Positions 58,647 through 64,000 of a DNA stretch of 64,000 nt are shown in pieces. Source of the stretch: Thermoleophilia bacterium SCSIO 60948 (GTDB lineage Bacteria; Actinomycetota; Thermoleophilia; Solirubrobacterales; 70-9); the NCBI GenBank assembly GCA_021496505.1, contig CP053031.1:2782001-2846000 (forward strand). The letters are read 5' to 3'. Each line of letters starts with the position of its first letter. The stretch's first letter is position 1. A program made the translations under genes and the position numbers. The notes below the pieces were generated by a model. It did no database searches, was not told where the DNA came from, and worked only from the letters and a program-made list of their open reading frames with translations.

Positions 58647-59472
58647 TCTCGACCGGCGTGCCGAGCGGCACGCGGTCGACGAGCGCCTGGACGTTCTGGT
58701 CCTCCGCGCGCACGCAGCCGTGCGAGGCGTCGACCCCGAGCGTCCCGTCGGTCCCGTGGATCGCGATCCGCCGGCCGCCGATCCAACCCGACGGCGTCCG
58801 CGGCTGGTTGGCGGAGATCGCGACGGCGCAGCAGCCGTATGCCGGGCCGAGCCCACCCTCGAACACGTCGGTCACCGAGAAGCGGCCGGTCGGCGTCGGT
58901 GAGCCGGGCGCGCCGACGGTGACCGGGAAGCTGCCGACCGTCTCCGAGCCGCGCTTGAGCGTCGTCGTGTGGTCGGAGAGGTCGACCTCGATCAGGTAGG
59001 GCGACGTCCCGCTGCCGAGGTGGCGCGGGTCGAGCTCGAGCCAGCCGAGCTGATTGTTGGCGAGATCGGGACTCGTGACCCCGACCCAATCGCCGCGCCG
59101 CTCTGCGACGGAGAACACGGTCGGCGACCCGAACTCGGTACGCCGGTCGACCTTCTGGATCACCTCGCCGCCGGGCGAGGCATGCATCGCGACCTTCTCG
59201 CCCGGCAGGACCCAGACGGCGGGGTTGCCCTTCGTCGCGAGCGCGAGCTCGGGCTCGACCCGGCTCTCGCTGCGGTCGGGGCGGCTGCGCTCCTCGAGCC
59301 CGGCGTTCGCGCGGTCGGCCCCGGGGGTGACCTCGCCGTCGCCCTCGGCCGTCGGCGGAGGCGGCGTCGGCTGCGACTCCGCGTCGGCCGGCGCGGCCGG
59401 ATCGCCGCCGCACCCGCCGAGGGCGGCGATGACGAGAGCGAGCGCGATGAGTTGTGGGGCGAGCCGGCGCAA
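58636..59472 (-). CDS. L,D-transpeptidase lipoprotein (YkuD domain)
   Basis: 278 residues with a lipoprotein signal (LIALALVIAALGGC). An SH3-like part (VWVLPGEKVAMHASPGG) precedes the YkuD domain: PYLIEVDLSDHTTTLKRG, GSPTPTGRFSVTDVF, and the active site HGTDGTLGVDASHGCVR with the catalytic cysteine in SHGCVR. It cross-links peptidoglycan by 3-3 bonds outside the cell. Start is TTG 59472, five bases from the 3' end of tRNA-Ser. The 3' end overlaps the broken MarR gene by 11 bp. Confidence 0.88.
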   Translation of the reverse strand: MRRLAPQLIALALVIAALGGCGGDPAAPADAESQPTPPPPTAEGDGEVTPGADRANAGLEERSRPDRSESRVEPELALATKGNPAVWVLPGEKVAMHASPGGEVIQKVDRRTEFGSPTVFSVAERRGDWVGVTSPDLANNQLGWLELDPRHLGSGTSPYLIEVDLSDHTTTLKRGSETVGSFPVTVGAPGSPTPTGRFSVTDVFEGGLGPAYGCCAVAISANQPRTPSGWIGGRRIAIHGTDGTLGVDASHGCVRAEDQNVQALVDRVPLGTPVEIRQ

Positions 59473-59476
59473 GGAA

Positions 59477-59565
59477 CGGACAGGGCGGGATTCGAACCCG
59501 CGAGAGAGCTTGCGCCCCCTACTCGCTTAGCAGGCGAGTGCCTTCAGCCGCTCGGCCACCTGTCC
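59477..59565 (-). tRNA. tRNA-Ser (anticodon GCT)
   Basis: 89-nt class II tRNA: acceptor GGACAGG/CCTGTCC-type stem, anticodon stem ACUCG/CGAGU with loop CUGCUAA (anticodon GCU), long variable arm GGGGGCGCAAGCUCUC-like, T arm CGGG UUCGAAU CCCG, discriminator G. CCA is not encoded. Confidence 0.95.
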
Positions 59566-59641
59566 TTCGCGGGGGCCGGCTACGCGCCGCCTCCCGAAGG
59601 GCCGGAGTCTAGGCGGCGCGGCGCTTGAGATCGAGACCGGA

Positions 59642-60901
59642 ATGCATGCCCGTGCCCCGCGTGGTTTCCTCGCTTTCGTGACCGACGCCGCGGCCCGCAA
59701 GCAGCGCCTCGACACCGCGACGGCCGAGCTCGACCCGCCGTTCGCCCTGCTCGATCTCGACGCGATGGAGTCGAACGGCCGCGAGCTCGCCCGCCAGGCC
59801 GGTCCACTCCCGGTCCGGATCGCTTCGAAGTCGGTTCGAAGTCGGCCGGTCCTCGAGCGGATCTTCGCGCTTGGCGACGCGTTCGACGGCGTCCTCGCGT
59901 TCACGTTGCCAGAGGCGCTCTGGCTCGCGGAGCACGGGGTCCGCGACGTCGTCGTCGGGTATCCGAGCGTCGATCGTGGTCCGATCCGCGCGCTCGCGTC
60001 GCTCGCGGCGGAGCGCCCGGGCGACGCGCCGGTGGTCATGGTCGACTGCGCGGAGCACCTCGATCTGCTCGCCCGTGCGGCGCGAGAGGCGCGCGCAGAG
60101 ATCGGCGTCTGCATCGACGTCGATGCCGGCTTTCGCGCGCTCGCCGGGCGTGTCCGCGTCGGCGCTCGACGCTCGCCGGTGCGCGACGCCTACGACGCGA
60201 AGGTCCTCGCGCGCGACGTGGCATCGCGCCCGGGGCTGCGACTCGAGGGCGTGATGGCCTACGAGGGCCAGGTCGCGGGCGTCGGCGACGAGCCTCCGGG
60301 GCGGCCGCTTCGCGGCGCCGCGATCAGGCGGATGCAGGCCGCTTCGCTTCGCGAGCTGGCGAAGCGGCTGCCCGAGGTGGTCGCCGAGGTCGAGGAGGTG
60401 GCGGCGGGAAACGGCCGCTCGCTTCGCTTCGTCAACGCCGGCGGGACGGGCAGCCTCGAGCGCGTCGGCGCGCTCGGCTACGCGACCGAGCTCACCGCCG
60501 GCTCCGGCTTCTACGCGCCGACCCTGTTCGATTCGTATCGCGGACTCGACCTGACGCCGGCGGCGATGTTCTGCCTGCCGGTTGTGCGCCGGCCGGACCG
60601 CGAGACCGCGACGCTGCTCGGCGGCGGCTACATCGCCTCGGGTGCGGTCGCGCCCGACCGGGCGCCGAGCCCCTACCTCCCCGAGGGCCTCAGCTTCGAC
60701 CGCGACGAGGGTGCCGGCGAGGTCCAGACGCCGCTGCGCGGCGAGGCCGCGCGCTCGCTCGGCGTCGGCGATCGCGTCTACCTGCGCCACGCGAAGGCCG
60801 GCGAGCTCTGCGAGCGCTTCGCGAGCCTTCACCTCGTCGCGCGCGATCGGATCGTCGACGAGGTGCCGACCTACCGCGGCGAGGGGCGAACCTTCCTCTG
60901 A
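59642..60901 (+). CDS. alanine racemase-type PLP protein (amino-acid deaminase/aldolase, DSD1 family)
   Basis: 419 residues. The N-terminal TIM barrel is alanine-racemase-like with the PLP lysine in IASKSVRS (K63); IGVCIDVDAGFRALAGRVRV and RFVNAGGTGSLERVG follow. The C-terminal beta domain has a D-serine dehydratase/D-threonine aldolase (DSD1) layout: GDRVYLRHAKAGELCERFAS with metal-binding histidine/cysteine. It acts on D- or hydroxy-amino acids by deamination or aldol cleavage. It is convergent with the lactone oxidase, a pairing commonly seen in actinobacteria. Confidence 0.85.
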   Translation: MHARAPRGFLAFVTDAAARKQRLDTATAELDPPFALLDLDAMESNGRELARQAGPLPVRIASKSVRSRPVLERIFALGDAFDGVLAFTLPEALWLAEHGVRDVVVGYPSVDRGPIRALASLAAERPGDAPVVMVDCAEHLDLLARAAREARAEIGVCIDVDAGFRALAGRVRVGARRSPVRDAYDAKVLARDVASRPGLRLEGVMAYEGQVAGVGDEPPGRPLRGAAIRRMQAASLRELAKRLPEVVAEVEEVAAGNGRSLRFVNAGGTGSLERVGALGYATELTAGSGFYAPTLFDSYRGLDLTPAAMFCLPVVRRPDRETATLLGGGYIASGAVAPDRAPSPYLPEGLSFDRDEGAGEVQTPLRGEAARSLGVGDRVYLRHAKAGELCERFASLHLVARDRIVDEVPTYRGEGRTFL

Positions 60902-60933
60902 GCCGGGCGGGCGGCTCGGGCTCCGTCGCGTCC

Positions 60934-62244
60934 TCAGCCGAGGACGCGGTCGGTGTAATCGTTGCCGAAGACCCGGTCGGGGTCGAGCCGGTCGCGGACG
61001 GCCGCGAACTCCGCCCAGGCCGGGTAGGCCGGCTCGAGGTCGGCGGCCGAGCGCGTGTGGCGCTTGCCCCAGTGCGGACGGCCCTCGCGCTCGGCGAGCA
61101 TCGACTCGACGGCGGCGAAGTAGCCCTGCCAGTCGAGCCGGCGGTGGTGGTGGACGGCGATGTAGAGGCTGTCGCGCTCGAACGACGGGCTGAGGAAGGC
61201 GTCGTCGCCGGCCGCGAAGCGGACCTCGACCGGGAAGGCGACGCCGAGGTCAGGACGCGAAGCGATCTCGAGGGCATCGGAGACGTGGCGCGCGGCGTCA
61301 CCGCGCGAACCGCGCGGCAGGCAGTACTCCATTTCCGTGAACCGCACGCGCCGCTCGCTGGCGAAGACCCGGTGGCTCCGGTCGACCGTGACCGCCTTGC
61401 CGACCCCTCGCTCGGCGACCCTGGCGAGCTGCGGCGCGCGGTTCGGGAAGCGGCGGAGCGCGGCGGCGAGGACCGAACCGGCTCCGTTCTCGATCGCAAC
61501 CTCCTGAAGCCAGCGCTTGGCGGGATGGGTCGGCGCGGGTGGCTCGTCGGTGCGCGTCGTCTCGCGGCAGAGGGCGGTGTCGGTGTGGGGGAAGACGTAG
61601 AACTCGAAGTGGTCGAACTCCTCCGGCAGCTCGTCGAGGCGCTCGAGGACCTCGGCCAGCGGCCGGGCGCGGTCGACGCGCCGCAGGGTGAACGCGGGCA
61701 GGACTCGCAGGGTCACCGAGTAGATGATCCCCAGCGCGCCGAGGCCGACCCGGGCGGCGCGCAGCGTCTCCGGGTCGGACTCCGCGTCGATCTCTCTCAA
61801 CTGACCGTCGGCCGTGGCGAGCTCGATCGCCGCGACCTGCGACGAGAGGTTCCGCCAGGTAGCGCCCGTCCCGTGGGTCGCGGTCGAGATCGCGCCGGCG
61901 AGCGTCTGGCGATCGATGTCGCCGAGGTTCTCGAGCGCCAGTCCGAGCTCGTCGAGGCGTTCGTTGAGCTCCGCCAGGACGGCGCCGGCCTCGACGCGAA
62001 CGAGCCCGCGCTCGGCGTCGACCGAGAGGATCCGGTCGAGGCGGTCGAGGCGGACCATCACCCCGTCGGTCAGCGCGACGTCGGAGAACGAGTGCCCCGA
62101 GGCCGAAGCCCGCACGCGCTGCCCACTCTCGGCCGCGCGCGAGACGACCGCGCAGAGATCCTCCGCCGTCCCCGGCCGCTCGATCGCGACCGGGTGGCAG
62201 GTCAGCTCACGCGACCAGTTGCGCCAGGTTTGGGCGGCGGGCAT
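60934..62244 (-). CDS. FAD-linked D-arabinono-1,4-lactone oxidase family protein
   Basis: 436 residues. The N-terminal FAD (VAO/PCMH) domain has ASASGHSFSDVALTDGVMVR and GDIDRQTLAGAISTATHGTG; the C-terminal ALO domain has FDHFEFYVFPHTDTALC and HWGKRHTRSAADLEPAYPAW with the HWGK/R motif. Oxidises aldonolactones or alditols using oxygen. ATG 62244 is 8 nt after TAGATT. Adjacent to a racemase-like gene. Confidence 0.9.
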   Translation of the reverse strand: MPAAQTWRNWSRELTCHPVAIERPGTAEDLCAVVSRAAESGQRVRASASGHSFSDVALTDGVMVRLDRLDRILSVDAERGLVRVEAGAVLAELNERLDELGLALENLGDIDRQTLAGAISTATHGTGATWRNLSSQVAAIELATADGQLREIDAESDPETLRAARVGLGALGIIYSVTLRVLPAFTLRRVDRARPLAEVLERLDELPEEFDHFEFYVFPHTDTALCRETTRTDEPPAPTHPAKRWLQEVAIENGAGSVLAAALRRFPNRAPQLARVAERGVGKAVTVDRSHRVFASERRVRFTEMEYCLPRGSRGDAARHVSDALEIASRPDLGVAFPVEVRFAAGDDAFLSPSFERDSLYIAVHHHRRLDWQGYFAAVESMLAEREGRPHWGKRHTRSAADLEPAYPAWAEFAAVRDRLDPDRVFGNDYTDRVLG

Positions 62245-62255
62245 CCCCGTCGAAT

Positions 62256-62681
62256 CTACGAAGCGAGCTCCGGCGGCAGGGCCTTCGGGCCGTCGGGGTA
62301 AAGGTGCGCGAGCTGCTCCGGTGTCATCTCGAGCGTGTTCGCGGCCTCCTTCGGCGCACCGATGATGAGCCAGAGCGCATCGGCGTCCGTGTCGTTGAAG
62401 ACCTGGCGGGTCGAGGTTGCGTCGACGTGGAGGGCGTCGAGCGGTCCGAGCGTCAGCAGCTCGTCGTCGACGCGGATCCGCCCCTCGCCCTCGAGCACGA
62501 TGTAGAGCTCGTTCGTCTCGAAGTGGCGGTGGCGGGTCGAGGCCTGGCCCGGCGCGAGCCGCCAGAGCCGAGCGCCGAGCGTCGTCGCCTCGAGCTGTTT
62601 GGCGAGGTCCGTGTTCTCGACGCCCATCTGGTTGGACGGGCGCCAGAACGCCTCATCGGCGCGTAGGAGCTTGTGGCACAT
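62256..62681 (-). CDS. cupin domain-containing protein
   Basis: 141 residues, a single cupin barrel: LAPGQASTRHRHFETNELYI with metal histidines (TRHRH...E), VLEGEGRIRVDDELLTLG, DALHVDATSTRQVFNDTD, and WLIIGAPKEAANTLEMTPEQ. Metal and substrate are unknown. It directly precedes the lactone oxidase on the same strand (11-bp gap), so they may form an operon. Confidence 0.87.
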   Translation of the reverse strand: MCHKLLRADEAFWRPSNQMGVENTDLAKQLEATTLGARLWRLAPGQASTRHRHFETNELYIVLEGEGRIRVDDELLTLGPLDALHVDATSTRQVFNDTDADALWLIIGAPKEAANTLEMTPEQLAHLYPDGPKALPPELAS

Positions 62682-62770
62682 CTCCTGCCTCCTTGCCTTG
62701 GATCGACGACCGGAAATTTCCCACGCGAGCGCTCGCGGGAGCAGCCCGGTTGCCTACGCTGCAGGGGCCC

Positions 62771-62860
62771 GGAGGGGTGGCAGAGTGGACGATTGCGGCG
62801 GTCTTGAAAATCGCTGAGCGGGCAACCCCCGTTCCGAGGGTTCGAATCCCTCCCCCTCCG
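62771..62860 (+). tRNA. tRNA-Ser (anticodon TGA)
   Basis: 90-nt class II tRNA: acceptor GGAGGGG/CCCCTCC, anticodon loop CUUGAAA (anticodon UGA), long variable arm GAGCGGGCAACCCCCGUUC, T arm GAGGG UUCGAAU CCCUC, discriminator G; no encoded CCA. A palindromic repeat begins 18 bp past its 3' end. Confidence 0.95.
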
Positions 62861-62877
62861 TAGCGGCCCCTTCGGGG

Positions 62878-62925
62878 GCGAACGTCCCAAACGTTGTTCC
62901 TCAGGTGTACATGCGGGACGTTCGC
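62878..62925. repeat. 48-bp palindromic repeat at the 5' end of the AbiEi-like gene
   Basis: GCGAACGTCCC at 62878-62888 and its exact complement GGGACGTTCGC at 62915-62925. The first 20 bp (GCGAACGTCCCAAACGTTGT) recur exactly at 63775-63794 at the other end of the gene. It could fold over the start codon of the gene, or serve as an operator, or be the end of a mobile unit. Confidence 0.65.
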
Positions 62926-63852
62926 GTGGCTGAGCTCGCCGGCACCCAAGGCAATCGCATTTCGAGCACACAGCTGCGAGCCCTCGGAGCATCGAGGAGA
63001 TGGGTTCACGATCGCGTCGGTGCGGGTCGGCTCGTTCGCGTCGCGCCGAATGTGTTCGCGATCCCCCCGTTCGATGAAACTGATGACCGCGGGCGCTGGT
63101 GGGGCGCGACCCTCGTCCGCGAAGGCGCCGTCATCTCCCACCTCTCGGCCGCGGTTGTCTGGGGAGCGCTTTCGATTGAGGGCCCGCTGACGACGGTCAC
63201 TCAACACGGCAACGCGGGGCCGAGGCGGTATGGTCGCGTCCTCGTCTACCGGCGCGCCCTTGCAGAGGGAGATACGACTACGTTCAACGGCCTGCCGATC
63301 ACCACGGCTGCCAGGACGCTGATCGACATCTCGGGTTCGGTTTCACAACGCGCTCTCGCTCGCGCGGTGCGAGAGATGGTCAGGCTCGAGCGAGTCACCG
63401 TGCCCGAGACAGTCGACGAGGTGGAACGCCACGCGGGCACTCGTGGAATCACTGCGCTGAGAGCCGCGCTCGCCCGCTACTCCGGACTGCCGCTCGACCG
63501 TGCGCGTAGCGGTGCCGAGGTTCGCGCGCTCGAGATCCTGCGCGACAACGACCGTCCGTCGCCGGTGCTCAACCTGATGATCGCCGGTGAGCGCGCCGAC
63601 CTGAGCTGGCCGCGATGCCGAGCCATCATCGAGATCGACGGTCGACCCTTCCACCTGGACCGAGGCGAGGACCTGCGGAAAGCGAGCATCTGGGAGAGCG
63701 CGGGCTGGACCGTGGCACGCATACCCGCCGACCACGTCTACGGCGCGCCGGCGCGCCTGCTCTCCCTCGTCGACGCGAACGTCCCAAACGTTGTGGAGAA
63801 CCGGAACGCCCGGGACGTTCGGCCCGCTGCCCCGCCGCGACCCGAGGCGTAG
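62911..63852 (+). CDS. AbiEi-like winged-helix protein with DUF559/endonuclease-like C-terminus
   Basis: About 313 residues. The N-terminus resembles the AbiEi antitoxin-type domain: VAELAGTQGNRISSTQLRAL, RVAPNVFAIPPFDE, HLSAAVVWGAL and GLPITTAARTLIDIS. The last third, RSGAEVRALEILRDNDRPSP then IIEIDGRPFHLDRGEDLRKA and SIWESAGWTVARI, is a very-short-patch-repair/DUF559-like nuclease fold (E...D...E-x-D). Such proteins are abundant in actinobacteria, often near defence or mobile genes; no AbiEii toxin follows. GTG 62905 and GTG 62926 are alternative starts. The gene is bracketed by two copies of a palindromic repeat. Confidence 0.75.
   Translation: MRDVRVAELAGTQGNRISSTQLRALGASRRWVHDRVGAGRLVRVAPNVFAIPPFDETDDRGRWWGATLVREGAVISHLSAAVVWGALSIEGPLTTVTQHGNAGPRRYGRVLVYRRALAEGDTTTFNGLPITTAARTLIDISGSVSQRALARAVREMVRLERVTVPETVDEVERHAGTRGITALRAALARYSGLPLDRARSGAEVRALEILRDNDRPSPVLNLMIAGERADLSWPRCRAIIEIDGRPFHLDRGEDLRKASIWESAGWTVARIPADHVYGAPARLLSLVDANVPNVVENRNARDVRPAAPPRPEA
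63775..63821. repeat. 47-bp palindromic repeat at the 3' end of the AbiEi-like gene
   Basis: CGAACGTCCC at 63776-63785 and GGGACGTTCG at 63812-63821, the same arms and spacing as at 62879-62924 and near-identical to 11087-11133. Here it is within the last codons (DANVPNVVENRNARDVRP), so the protein has been extended through the repeat. Confidence 0.65.
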
Positions 63853-63861
63853 GGTGGCCCC

Positions 63862-64000
63862 ATGGGAGAGGCTTATGACTATGTGATCGTCGGGGCGGGG
63901 TCGGCGGGGTGTGTGCTGGCGAACCGGCTGACGGAAGACGGCTCGGCGCGGGTGCTGTTGCTGGAGGCCGGGGGCCGGGACCTGGACCCGAAGATCAAGA
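63862..64000 (+). CDS. GMC-family oxidoreductase, 5' part only
   Basis: The first 46 codons read [20 protein letters not shown] then [20 protein letters not shown], the ADP-binding FAD motif of choline dehydrogenase/glucose-methanol-choline oxidases. The rest is beyond the window. TAGGGT at 63850-63855 is 6 nt before ATG 63862, another leaderless-type start. Confidence 0.9.
   Translation, partial: MGEAYDYVIVGAGSAGCVLANRLTEDGSARVLLLEAGGRDLDPKIK

Noticed and set aside
1-64000. CRISPR arrays, prophage structural genes, biosynthetic megasynthases, rRNA
   Set aside because: No regularly spaced short repeats, no phage head/tail or lysis genes, no PKS/NRPS modules and no rRNA sequence were seen.

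Overview
The window is about 70% GC, with dense, short-spaced genes on both strands, two F420/FMN-type oxidoreductase relics or relatives, cytochromes P450, a WS/DGAT acyltransferase, a PknB-like kinase and many GTG starts. This fits an Actinomycetota chromosome, most likely a soil lineage such as Thermoleophilia/Solirubrobacterales; that placement is an inference from gene content, not a measured phylogeny. A striking habit of the core genes is probable leaderless expression: a TANNNT (or GATNNT) -10 hexamer lies 6-7 nt before an ATG/GTG at a dozen or more starts.

Regions: 1-36296 is ordinary chromosome made of small metabolic and regulatory units. These include a homocysteine-methyltransferase-like gene, an MBL hydrolase, a PPOX flavoprotein, an AarF kinase, two P450s, an aldo/keto reductase with its divergent TetR regulator and twin operators, a cyclase, several alpha/beta hydrolases, phospholipase D, a CocE-like secreted hydrolase, an HD-GYP membrane protein, a ClC channel beside a potassium channel, a glycosyltransferase, a serine/threonine kinase downstream of two large secreted proteins of unknown function, and a GCS2-type carboxylate-amine ligase.

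36306-46386 is the most unusual part. An intact tRNA-Arg(ACG) gene (46313-46386, minus strand) is followed on its 3' side by three tandem units of 3.2-3.4 kb. Each unit is bounded by an exact 44-bp copy of the tRNA from the first base of the anticodon loop to the 3' end. Each unit ends, on the side facing its att copy, with the same ~160-bp block containing tandem 11-bp repeats that look like recombinase arm sites. No integrase is visible. Units 1 and 2 carry diverged copies of the same two-gene secreted module (a WNEPN-type glycoside hydrolase followed by a seven-bladed delta-60 beta-propeller). Unit 3 carries an acidic exported protein with a snapalysin-like metalloprotease, a RidA protein and a small unknown. 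In both glycoside hydrolase genes a G9 tract sits between a well-placed start codon and the signal peptide and leaves them out of frame by one base, which suggests slippage-controlled (phase-variable) secretion or a shared frameshift.

46488-64000 returns to chromosome: a lipoprotein, a CGNR regulator, an FAD dehydrogenase without a usable start that directly follows an orphan vapB, a two-subunit molybdenum hydroxylase, WS/DGAT, a CoA-transferase, a SprT-like protease, a PEBP protein, a 3-hydroxybutyrate-dehydrogenase-like SDR, a stand-alone zinc-free rpsD, a frameshifted MarR gene, an L,D-transpeptidase, two tRNA-Ser genes, a divergent racemase-like/aldonolactone oxidase pair, a cupin, an AbiEi/DUF559-like gene framed at both ends by a 46-bp palindromic repeat, and the start of a GMC oxidoreductase.
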